A DNA stretch of 43,481 nt from a candidate division WOR-3 bacterium (GTDB taxonomy: Bacteria; SDB-A): assembly GCA_016934535.1 (NCBI GenBank), contig JAFGSQ010000011.1, positions 1 through 43,481 on the forward strand. The letters run 5' to 3'. The notes under the pieces are model-generated. The model ran no database searches and was not told where the DNA came from. It saw only the letters and a list, made by a program, of their open reading frames with translations. Position 1 is the stretch's first letter. Each line of letters opens with the position of its first letter. Positions 37,070 to 43,481 of this stretch are shown here, one piece after another. A program made the position numbers and the translations under genes.

Positions 37070-37645
37070 ATGACACTGGCAGGAATTATTAAAGAAAAGA
37101 CTAACGTCAGGGCAATATTTTTTGAAACAGCACTTTTGATCGCAGGAACACTGTTACTGACAGCCAGCGCTCAGTTTTTCGTTTTTGTCCCTTTCAGCCC
37201 CGTACCATTCACGTTCCAGACTTTCGCGGTCCTCCTGCTTGGCGCCGCTCTTGGTTCCAAAAGAGGCGCATCTTGCGTCATCTTATATATAACTCAGGGA
37301 GTCCTCGGCCTGCCTGTTTTTTCCGGCGGGACGGCCGGATTTATTCATTTGGCGGGTCCTACCGGCGGATATCTGGCGGGTTTTGCTTTCGCCGCTTACG
37401 CAGCAGGATATCTCGCCGAGAAAAAATTCGACAGGAACATCCTCAAAACCGCCGCCCTGATGATAACAGGAAACGCGGTTATTTACGCTTTCGGCTTTGC
37501 TTGGCTTGGAATTTACACCGGATACTCCAGGGCTTTGCAAATCGGAGTCCTTCCATTTGTCGTTTCCGACCTTCTTAAAATAGCTTTGGCGTCTTTGATC
37601 CTGCCTTCAGCGTGGAAACTTGTCGGCAGAGGAGAACGTATATAA
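37070..37645 (+). CDS. bioY: Biotin transporter substrate-binding subunit BioY
   Basis: 191 residues, about six membrane segments. Family motifs are VPFSPVPFTFQTFAVLLLGAALG near the N-terminus and FSGGTAGFIHLAGPTGGYLAGF, the conserved BioY core. It is the S component of an ECF-type biotin importer, and no A or T component lies nearby. ATG 37070 follows ACGGAGG at good spacing. A small membrane-protein gene starts at its end. Confidence 0.93.
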   Translation: MTLAGIIKEKTNVRAIFFETALLIAGTLLLTASAQFFVFVPFSPVPFTFQTFAVLLLGAALGSKRGASCVILYITQGVLGLPVFSGGTAGFIHLAGPTGGYLAGFAFAAYAAGYLAEKKFDRNILKTAALMITGNAVIYAFGFAWLGIYTGYSRALQIGVLPFVVSDLLKIALASLILPSAWKLVGRGERI

Positions 37646-37649
37646 CAAA

Positions 37650-37865
37650 ATGCCGGCGATAATAAGCTGTACTACAGTCATTGCGATCATTCTATTTATC
37701 ATCGGTTTTTTGTTCTTGTATTTTCTCTTTTCATCGAGAATAAAACAAGACGCTTCCGGAAAAATTAAACGCCGGAACAATGACGATGAAACTTTGAGCA
37801 TATTTAAAAATCTTGATAAAAAAGCCGAGGAAGGCAAATTCGAAGACATTAAAAAGGACAAATAA
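37650..37865 (+). CDS. Small single-pass membrane protein
   Basis: 71 residues from ATG 37650. One strong membrane helix (about residues 5-27; SCTTVIAIILFIIGFLFLYF) is followed by a charged cytosolic tail. A longer form from TTG 37620, overlapping the end of bioY, is possible; GAGGAGA lies about 14 bases before ATG 37650, further than usual. I recognise no family. It is probably co-transcribed with bioY. Confidence 0.55.
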   Translation: MPAIISCTTVIAIILFIIGFLFLYFLFSSRIKQDASGKIKRRNNDDETLSIFKNLDKKAEEGKFEDIKKDK

Positions 37866-37946
37866 AATTAATTGCGATCAATTTGTAACGAGGTATTTTA
37901 TCCTTTGCCCGTAAATCGAATCAGTTGGGTCGCATTTCCTTTATAT

Positions 37947-38627
37947 TCACTCCAGCGGGGCGATGCATTCGGGTGAATCGAATGAAGGTGAATTGACTTT
38001 TTTCGACACTTCATGGAAAACCAGGCTTTTTCCTTCTTCATTATTCAACACACTGTCCAGCTTCCCCCTGTCGAAAATTCCGTTGTCTATCCAGACGTCC
38101 AGGTCTTTTCTGCCGAGAATTGCCGGCGCTCTTTCATGAATGAATCTTATCCCGGCACCTGCTTCGACTGTTACAATTGAAACAGTCTGCAAAAAAACAC
38201 CTTTCCCGTCTGTCCAGACGTCAAATATACCCGCGAAAGCCATGGTTTCACCGTTTTTATTAAACAAATAGAACGGCGTTTTTTCTTTTCCCGTTTTTTT
38301 CCATTCGTAATATCCGTCAGCCATCACTATGCATCTTTTGTTTCTGAAAGCTCCGGAAAAAGAAGGTTTTACGGCCAGAGATTCCGCTCTGGCATTTATC
38401 ATACTGTAAGACGTTTTCGGTTCCTTCGACCAGGAAGGAACAAGCCCCCACTTCGCAGACTTTATTTTCCGGTTTCCCTCAAAAACCAAAATCAGAACAT
38501 TTTGTCCGGGAGCCACGTTGTAAGACGGTGTTTTGACGGATTGGGCGTCAAAACTTTCAGCCATCGCGGCATCAAAATCCTTTTTCAGTTGAGCCAGCGA
38601 GCTTTTTACAGCAAATCTTCCGCACAT
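37947..38627 (-). CDS. SOS response-associated peptidase (SRAP/YedK), abasic-site crosslinking protein
   Basis: 226 residues. The start is ATG 38627, not 38633: it puts the catalytic Cys at position 2 (MCGRF) and leaves 6 bases to GGAG. Other conserved blocks are INARAES (DNA contact), CIVMADGYYEW (catalytic Glu) and FIHERAP (His). The N-terminal Cys forms a thiazolidine crosslink with abasic sites in single-stranded DNA and protects them. Confidence 0.93.
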   Translation of the reverse strand: MCGRFAVKSSLAQLKKDFDAAMAESFDAQSVKTPSYNVAPGQNVLILVFEGNRKIKSAKWGLVPSWSKEPKTSYSMINARAESLAVKPSFSGAFRNKRCIVMADGYYEWKKTGKEKTPFYLFNKNGETMAFAGIFDVWTDGKGVFLQTVSIVTVEAGAGIRFIHERAPAILGRKDLDVWIDNGIFDRGKLDSVLNNEEGKSLVFHEVSKKVNSPSFDSPECIAPLE

Positions 38628-38648
38628 TTTCATCTCCGGTTTAAGTCA

Positions 38649-38677
38649 TTGAATTGTATCAGAAAGCGTATTAGAAT
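38649..38677 (+). promoter_or_regulatory. Promoter of the aldolase gene
   Basis: TTGAAT (38649-38654), 17-bp spacer, TAGAAT (38672-38677), 44 bases before ATG 38722. The SRAP gene reads the other way from the same gap. Confidence 0.6.
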
Positions 38678-38721
38678 TTTAACCGAAATGTAGGGTTATT
38701 TTCAAAATAAAAGGAGGCCGC

Positions 38722-39774
38722 ATGATTGAAAAAATAATTCGATGTCTCGGCGGCGAAGCGGAAAACCTCCTGAACTACCGCTGTTCAGGCATCCCAAAAG
38801 AGAACCTTCATCTTCCAGGAAACGATTACATAGACAGAGTGTTTTCTGCAAGCGACAGACCAACGACCGTAATGAGAAATCTTCAGCAGATTTTCAACAC
38901 AGGAAGATTGGCCGGAACGGGATACCTTTCCATACTGCCCGTAGATCAGGGTATAGAGCATTCTGCCGGCGCTTCTTTCGCTCCGAATCCCGAATACTTC
39001 GATCCTGAAAACATTGTCCGACTCGCGATAGCCGGAGGATGTAACGCCGTCGCTTCCACTCTCGGAGTCCTCGGTTCCGTGGCGAGAAAGTACGCTCACA
39101 AGATTCCATTCATAGTAAAGATTAACCACAACGAACTTTTGACATATCCAAACATCCACGATCAGACGCTTTTTGCCTCCGTCGAACAGGCTTTCGATAT
39201 GGGAGCAATCGCTGTCGGAGCAACTGTTTATTACGGATCCGCGGAATCGAGAAGACAGATAACCGAGATTTCCGAGGCGTTCGAACACGCCCACGGACTT
39301 GGCCTTGTCACTATTTTGTGGGCTTATCTCAGGAATGAGAGCTTTAAAACCCAGTCAACAGATTATCACGTTTCCGCAGACCTTACAGGACAAGCCAACC
39401 ATCTCGCCGTAACCATTGAGGCGGACATAGTCAAACAGAAACAACCTGAGAACAACGGCGGATTCAGAGACTTAAAATTCGGAAAAACCCACAAAGATGT
39501 TTATTCCACTCTCGCAAAAATACATCCAATAGATTTGACGAGATATCAGGTCGCCAACTGCTACATGGGCAGAATCGGGCTTATCAACTCGGGCGGAGCA
39601 TCAGGCGAGAATGATCTGTCTCAAGCAGTTAAAACTGCCGTAATAAACAAAAGAGCGGGAGGTATGGGGCTGATTTCAGGCAGAAAAGCTTTTCAAAAAC
39701 CTTCGGAAGAAGGAGTCAGTCTGCTGAACGCCATACAGGACGTCTATCTGTGCGAAGACGTCTCCATAGCGTGA
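38722..39774 (+). CDS. fbaB: Class I fructose-bisphosphate aldolase (DhnA/FbaB type)
   Basis: 350 residues. The family signature [22 protein letters not shown] is at about residues 72-93, shown here in part as PVDQGIEH. The likely Schiff-base Lys is in [16 protein letters not shown], and the C-terminal phosphate-binding region reads [11 protein letters not shown]. It cleaves fructose-1,6-bisphosphate in glycolysis and runs the reverse in gluconeogenesis. A strong GGAGG precedes ATG 38722. The stop is TGA, 16 bp from the convergent diguanylate cyclase gene. Confidence 0.93.
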   Translation: MIEKIIRCLGGEAENLLNYRCSGIPKENLHLPGNDYIDRVFSASDRPTTVMRNLQQIFNTGRLAGTGYLSILPVDQGIEHSAGASFAPNPEYFDPENIVRLAIAGGCNAVASTLGVLGSVARKYAHKIPFIVKINHNELLTYPNIHDQTLFASVEQAFDMGAIAVGATVYYGSAESRRQITEISEAFEHAHGLGLVTILWAYLRNESFKTQSTDYHVSADLTGQANHLAVTIEADIVKQKQPENNGGFRDLKFGKTHKDVYSTLAKIHPIDLTRYQVANCYMGRIGLINSGGASGENDLSQAVKTAVINKRAGGMGLISGRKAFQKPSEEGVSLLNAIQDVYLCEDVSIA

Positions 39775-39790
39775 TGAGATTTTCTCCCTT

Positions 39791-40771
39791 TCATCTCTGC
39801 CCGTAGTTTTTGTAAAAATCTTCTTTTTTTCTGTACATTTGAAGGTCGGCGAACGAGATAAGCTCTTCAATGCTCCTTGGGTTCTGAGGATCGAACACTG
39901 CGAATCCGTAACTGACTGTTATGTTGTATTTCGTTTCTTCTTTTGCGTTGTGAGTGTCTAAATTTTTTCTAATCCTTTTCCAGATAAGATCGGTTTTTTC
40001 AAGCGCCAGGGACTGAAAAATTATTATGAATTCGTCTCCTCCGAGCCTGAACACGACGTCAGATTCCCTTATCGAAGCATTGAGAATCTCTGTGAGTTTG
40101 ACAAGCAGATTGTCTCCCTCGTTGTGTCCAAAATCATCGTTGATGTTTTTCAGTCCGTTGACGTCGACAAAACATATCAAAAATGGAAGGTTTTCCTTAA
40201 AAGATTCCTTTATCCTGTGCTCGAGAAATAAAAGACCCGCGCGTCTGTTATAAATGCCTGTCAGGTCGTCCGTAGAGGCGAAAAATCTAAGTTCTTCTTC
40301 TATTTCCATTTTTCTGTTCAGTTCTTCCTGCAGTTTTTGATTGGTCTTGGCGAGATTTGATGCCCTTCTTTCCACTCTTTCATTCAATGTGCTTTTAAGT
40401 TCTTCTAAATTTTTAGTCCACATTCTGTTTATCGAAGTGGCGTCAATAATAAAGCATACTGAGCCTGAAAAACCTGCTTCAATTTTAAAAGGAATAATCT
40501 TCATGATCGCGGTCATTTCGCGGTTGTCTTTTTCATATTTTATTTCGATTTGGGATTCTTTGCCATCCGCCATGATTTTTTCAAGAGCTGTCTCAATATA
40601 TTCTTTGTTCTTGGGTCCGAACAAATCCGAAATTTTTACATTTTTGCCGCTTTCAGACTTTCCTTCGGCTATCTTTAGAAAGTCTTTGCCGCAATTCAGT
40701 ACTGTCAACTCCGAATCTGTCAGAAGGACAGAAAAGTTTCTGAATTCGAATATATCTTTTTCTATGCCCAT
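39791..40771 (-). CDS. PAS-GGDEF diguanylate cyclase
   Basis: 326 residues from ATG 40771; an in-frame TTG at 40780 would add three. A PAS-like sensor (about 1-115) leads through a coiled coil (about 125-160) into a GGDEF domain (about 165-325) with TDDLTGIYNRR, DVNGLKNINDDFGH and the active site RLGGDEF. The inhibitory RxxD site (RESD) lies five residues before GGDEF, so product inhibition is expected. It makes cyclic di-GMP. There is no signal peptide or membrane segment, so the stimulus is probably cytosolic. Confidence 0.92.
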   Translation of the reverse strand: MGIEKDIFEFRNFSVLLTDSELTVLNCGKDFLKIAEGKSESGKNVKISDLFGPKNKEYIETALEKIMADGKESQIEIKYEKDNREMTAIMKIIPFKIEAGFSGSVCFIIDATSINRMWTKNLEELKSTLNERVERRASNLAKTNQKLQEELNRKMEIEEELRFFASTDDLTGIYNRRAGLLFLEHRIKESFKENLPFLICFVDVNGLKNINDDFGHNEGDNLLVKLTEILNASIRESDVVFRLGGDEFIIIFQSLALEKTDLIWKRIRKNLDTHNAKEETKYNITVSYGFAVFDPQNPRSIEELISFADLQMYRKKEDFYKNYGQR

Positions 40772-40938
40772 CGTATCCAATCAATAATTATATTTGACCG
40801 GCGTGAGTCGTAAAAATTGACTTCACATTATTTTGTAAATTTTATCTTTTTTATCGTCAATTGGGAAACAGTCTCTTCAAAAATATTTTATTTTCCGTTT
40901 CAGCAGTTTATGTTAAACATGAAATAGACCTGACTGTG

Positions 40939-40947
40939 TGATAGAAT
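40939..40947 (+). promoter_or_regulatory. Extended -10 promoter of the secreted-protein gene
   Basis: TGATAGAAT (TG-n-TAGAAT) 28 bases before ATG 40976; no convincing -35. Confidence 0.45.
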
Positions 40948-40975
40948 AACGAAAACTTTTCCATTGGAGGGTGCA

Positions 40976-41794
40976 ATGAAGAAAGTATTTTGTTTTTTCC
41001 CTGTTTTGATGATTTTCGCCACTGTTTCGCAGGCAGAATCGGGCATGCCGACATCGCTCGATATTTCTGAAAATTTGCATCCATATTACATTCAGGACAA
41101 CCTTGACCTCACAAGGCTCCCGGAGGGTACTATCAGAGTCTTGACCGAAAATGAATGGATCGAATTAACTGTAAATAACCTGTCTGAAAAATTTATGGAG
41201 TGGAACATCGCGAGCAGGAGAGAAGCCCTTCAAATGTGGAAAAACGGGGAGATGCCGCCTCTTTCGGGCCCTCATTCAGGTATGATCGCTTCATACGGCG
41301 GAAAAAGGGAAGACACCAGAATCAGCATTAACAACGCCGTAAAAGGTCTCGGGTTCCTTCCGAAAGAGGAATTCATTGAAGAAGTGTCAGAACTTCTGAC
41401 AGATAATTTCGATTCTTCTTTCATCCGTAAACTCGACATCCTCGATTCACTTTACAGCAATCCGGACATCTTCGACAAAACTAAACAGGTCAGTCTCGAA
41501 CTTTACACCACTGAAGAATTCAGGACCCACACTTTCCTTAACATAATTGCATGCCCGTTGGTTTCAATCGTCTTTCTCGACATACCGTCTTATGAGATAA
41601 AAGCCGTCGCTCAGATCATACATCCGGAAGATCCCAACCTTTCCGAATACGAAAGAAATACGGTCGAATACATAAACACCGTCCACGACTTCATACACGG
41701 TATTTCACCTGAAAAATCAATGGCTCTCGTCTTTCATGTGATAGAAGTCTTTGACAATTCACCGAGATCAAGGGGAATCAGGATAGTTCCTTGA
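40976..41794 (+). CDS. Secreted protein of unknown function
   Basis: 272 residues. A signal peptide (about 1-19, cut after SQA) is clear; the rest is a soluble alpha/beta protein with no motif that I recognise. Distinctive stretches are LPEGTIRVLTENEWIELTVNNL and SGPHSGMIASYGG. A start at TTG 40964 is possible, but ATG 40976 has GGAGGG at good spacing. The stop is TGA. Its 3' end faces an orphan sorting-domain tail on the other strand. Confidence 0.7.
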   Translation: MKKVFCFFPVLMIFATVSQAESGMPTSLDISENLHPYYIQDNLDLTRLPEGTIRVLTENEWIELTVNNLSEKFMEWNIASRREALQMWKNGEMPPLSGPHSGMIASYGGKREDTRISINNAVKGLGFLPKEEFIEEVSELLTDNFDSSFIRKLDILDSLYSNPDIFDKTKQVSLELYTTEEFRTHTFLNIIACPLVSIVFLDIPSYEIKAVAQIIHPEDPNLSEYERNTVEYINTVHDFIHGISPEKSMALVFHVIEVFDNSPRSRGIRIVP

Positions 41795-41811
41795 AATATC
41801 TCTTGGAATAA

Positions 41812-41982
41812 CTATAAAATTACAAACTTTCCCTCATGTAATTTTCTTTCACCCTCTATCCTGAAAAAGTAAACACCGGGATTCAGATTTCTGACGACAA
41901 TGCTTGTTCTGTTGTTTTCTGTTTGGACTCTGTAAGAGGATTCAATTTCTCTTCCTGACCCCAAATTTCTGCGACGGTAAAC
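41812..41982 (-). pseudogene. Orphan C-terminal sorting-domain tail
   Basis: Minus-strand translation gives about 56 residues containing SSYRVQTENN, TSIVVRNLNPGVYFFRIEGE and a terminal KFVIL, followed by TAG (41814-41812). This is the end of a type IX-like/FlgD-Ig sorting domain (compare GVYFVNVIAGE in the selenoproteins). An in-frame TGA at 41985 and the neighbouring SAP frame cut off everything upstream, so it is a remnant of a lost secreted protein. No SECIS-like hairpin follows this TGA. Confidence 0.6.
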
Positions 41983-41994
41983 TCATACCGGATT

Positions 41995-42663
41995 TTAGCG
42001 GTTCGGGCGTATATTTTTCCTTAGTTGCTTCCAGGATTTATAGCTCTTTTCGGCGTTCAATTTTTTTAGTTTTTTCCATTCGTCAATAGCCTGTTGTCTT
42101 GTCGCACGTTTTTCGTTTGCCAAATAGTCAGAAATAAAATTTATATATCTTCCGACATCAACCTTTTCAAATTTCCCCTCTGTCTGATTGAGTATAATAA
42201 ATTGGTTGATCAGGTCTCCATAAGTTATTCTTTTTCCATTTGTAATTTGTCGATCACGCCAACGGTTTAGACGATACCAGACTCCTGATTTTATTTTTAG
42301 TCCTCTTACAAGTTTGTCTGCTTCTGTTTTTATAAAATCCGTTGTCTGTTTGTTACTCGTATAATTGATAACCGGCAATGAAGCTGTCAGTCCGATTTCA
42401 ATGTCTTTTTTCCCACGTTTTACAACGTTCTTTCTGTCTGATTTTTTTACCCGTCCATTCCTGATGTAATATTTTATTAGTTGTTCTAATTCGTCTTTGC
42501 GAAGTTTGCCGATATATTTTATGCCGATTTCTCTGGCAAAGGCTTTTATCTCGTCAGAATACCAATATCCATTATCAAATTCAGTTTCGGTTATTTTCTT
42601 TGTGAGTTTAATCTTTTTTTCTTTCGGTTTAGTTGATCTTAATGTTGTATCACGGCTGCTTTT
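41995..42663 (-). pseudogene. SAP-domain protein reading frame lacking a start codon
   Basis: The frame is open for 222 codons from just after TAA (42666-42664) to TAA 41997-41995. Its N-terminal part (FDNGYWYSDEIKAFAREIGI, then KYIGKLRKDELEQLIKYYI) is a SAP-type DNA-binding helix pair; the rest is a basic helical region with KSGVWYRLNRWRDRQ and EWKKLKKLN. No ATG, GTG or TTG occurs before TTG 42378, which lies after the SAP domain. The gene has probably lost its 5' end, or it uses a non-standard start. It sits next to the toxin-antitoxin pair in the AT-rich end. Confidence 0.55.
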
Positions 42664-42685
42664 TTATATCTAGTTCACCCGCTTC

Positions 42686-42967
42686 TTAAATTTTTAATTT
42701 AATTTTATTTTCAGTATATTGATGAATTAATGCTCCTATTAATGTTTGATATGGAATTCCTGTTTCAATTGATTTTATTTTTAATTTTTGTATATCTTTT
42801 TCGGATAGTCTTATACTAATATGCTTAGATTTTGAAATAGTATTTTTAGCATATTCTTTTGCTGTTTTTATATCTTCTTTAAATGATTTTGATTGTTTTA
42901 ATTTTCCATTTTCATAGTTATTTAATATTTTTAATTCTTCATTATCATATTTTAATTTACTATTCAT
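42686..42967 (-). CDS. CopG/BrnA-like antitoxin
   Basis: 93 residues. The C-terminal half (HISIRLSEKDIQKLKIKSIE, then GIPYQTLIGALIHQY) is the ribbon-helix-helix-like pattern of CopG-type antitoxins. It would bind both the toxin and the operator at 43258-43269. ATG 42967 lies inside the end of the toxin gene (8-bp overlap) with a near-perfect AGGAGGT 5 bases upstream, so it should be translated more strongly than the toxin. Confidence 0.82.
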   Translation of the reverse strand: MNSKLKYDNEELKILNNYENGKLKQSKSFKEDIKTAKEYAKNTISKSKHISIRLSEKDIQKLKIKSIETGIPYQTLIGALIHQYTENKIKLKI

Positions 42968-43241
42968 GTTTACCTCCTAAAATAATCTTAGTTGCTTTTC
43001 TACTTGGTATTATAGTTTTAAGAAATATTTCATTATCATTTTTAACAAATGGCACTAAATATATAAAATTATTAACATTCACTGCATAAATTTTTTGATT
43101 TATGTAATCCTTCTGGTTTGGATGTTCATATACATCAACTAAATTTCCCTCATTAATTGCCAATATAATTTCCTCAAAGCTTATATTTCTTTCAAATTTA
43201 AGTTTTTCATTTTTTTCTTGATTCCAATTATAAACATTCAT
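42960..43241 (-). CDS. BrnT/DUF4258-like toxin
   Basis: 93 residues. YNWNQEKNEKLKFERNISFE is the start typical of BrnT-like RNase toxins; the C-terminus FLKTIIPSRKATK matches the conserved Arg-containing end of the family. The cut RNA is presumed, not shown. It precedes its antitoxin in the usual BrnT-BrnA order. There is no ribosome site, and the promoter places the transcript start on or next to ATG 43241. Confidence 0.8.
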   Translation of the reverse strand: MNVYNWNQEKNEKLKFERNISFEEIILAINEGNLVDVYEHPNQKDYINQKIYAVNVNNFIYLVPFVKNDNEIFLKTIIPSRKATKIILGGKHE

Positions 43242-43246
43242 ATATT

Positions 43247-43275
43247 ATTTTATTACTATGTATATACATTGTCAA
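43247..43275 (-). promoter_or_regulatory. Toxin-antitoxin promoter with palindromic operator in the spacer
   Basis: Minus strand: TTGACA (43275-43270), 17-bp spacer, TAAAAT (43252-43247). The perfect palindrome ATGTATATACAT (43258-43269) fills most of the spacer and is a natural binding site for a ribbon-helix-helix antitoxin. The +1 would fall at about 43240-43241. Confidence 0.75.
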
Positions 43276-43325
43276 TGTTATTAAATTCAATATACATTAA
43301 TCTTAAGGTTTATTCTTTCGAAAAG

Positions 43326-43463
43326 GGGGACGTTGGTTCCAAAACGATTTGACAAAACAGTATAAAAGGGACAGGTTTAATAAGTAGAATAACAGGGGCT
43401 GTTGGTTCAAAATTAGTTTTAATGGACAGTATAAATGGATTGGTCTATTGTTATCCCAAAAAA
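43326..43463. repeat. Two imperfect 69-bp tandem repeats
   Basis: GTTGGTTC recurs at 43332 and 43401, and ACAGTATAAA at 43357 and 43426, both offset by exactly 69 bases, with partial similarity between. The array may continue past the window edge. No coding frame is visible in it. Confidence 0.6.
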
Positions 43464-43481
43464 AGGTTGGATGAAAGCGGC

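Noticed and set aside
41983-41985. TGA before the orphan sorting tail as a third selenocysteine codon
   Set aside because: No hairpin with a suitable loop follows it, and the upstream frame has no recognisable protein.
43332-43408. GTTGGTTC repeats as integron attC sites
   Set aside because: They do not fit the GTTRRRY core, and no paired inverse core or imperfect long hairpin is visible.
1-43481. CRISPR array, insertion sequence or prophage genes
   Set aside because: No regularly spaced short repeats, no transposase or integrase and no phage structural gene were found.

Overview
The window looks like a chromosomal piece from an uncultured Gram-negative bacterium of the FCB type. The evidence is an outer-membrane TonB-dependent receptor with a carboxypeptidase-regulatory-like N-terminus, secreted proteins ending in FlgD-Ig/type IX-like C-terminal sorting domains, a DUF3160 lipoprotein, a DhnA-type class I aldolase and AddAB-like recombination genes. 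A WOR-3-like candidate phylum is my best guess, but this is inference; no 16S or ribosomal protein gene is present. TGA is an ordinary stop codon here: the cyclase gene at 13748, the amidotransferase at 27760, the zinc-ribbon protein at 34450, the ClC gene at 34472, the aldolase at 39774 and the secreted protein at 41794 all end in it.

Main result (5528-9410): two tandem genes, each interrupted by one in-frame TGA at codon 181 of 628 and each continuing in the same frame to a full-length 627-residue product. In both, the TGA follows a Cys codon. Twenty bases after it sits an identical hairpin (GGCGGA-GGTC-TCCGCC) whose centre, AGGUCU, is the same as the apical loop of the E. coli fdhF SECIS. 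I read this as a pair of secreted selenoproteins with a Cys-Sec dyad at the end of a carbohydrate-binding-like jelly roll, followed by a CARDB-like domain, a GATase-like domain and a C-terminal sorting domain. I do not recognise them as a described selenoprotein family. No sel genes lie in the window.

Layout. 1-521: divergent tRNA-Ser and tmRNA, each with a clear promoter. 527-4001: a DUF1232 protein and a minus-strand ATL / Na+-symporter / rmuC operon. 4102-9410: a MATE transporter and the selenoprotein pair. 9435-32305: a long minus-strand run, mostly with overlapping or nearly touching genes: DUF3160 lipoprotein, 5'-nucleotidase, glutamine amidotransferase, flavodoxin, secreted caspase-like protein, AddA/AddB, a PqqD-radical SAM fusion with a truncated partner, DUF402, endonuclease V, a cyclase-ATPase-TPR signalling protein, a metallophosphoesterase and a TonB-dependent receptor. 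32462-41794: a decapeptide-repeat/zinc-ribbon membrane protein, a ClC channel, an RRM protein, BioY, SRAP, class I aldolase, a diguanylate cyclase and a secreted protein of unknown function.

41812-43481 is an accessory, AT-rich end. It holds an orphan sorting-domain tail, a SAP-domain reading frame with no start codon, a toxin-antitoxin pair with a visible promoter-operator, and a 69-bp imperfect tandem repeat running to the window edge.
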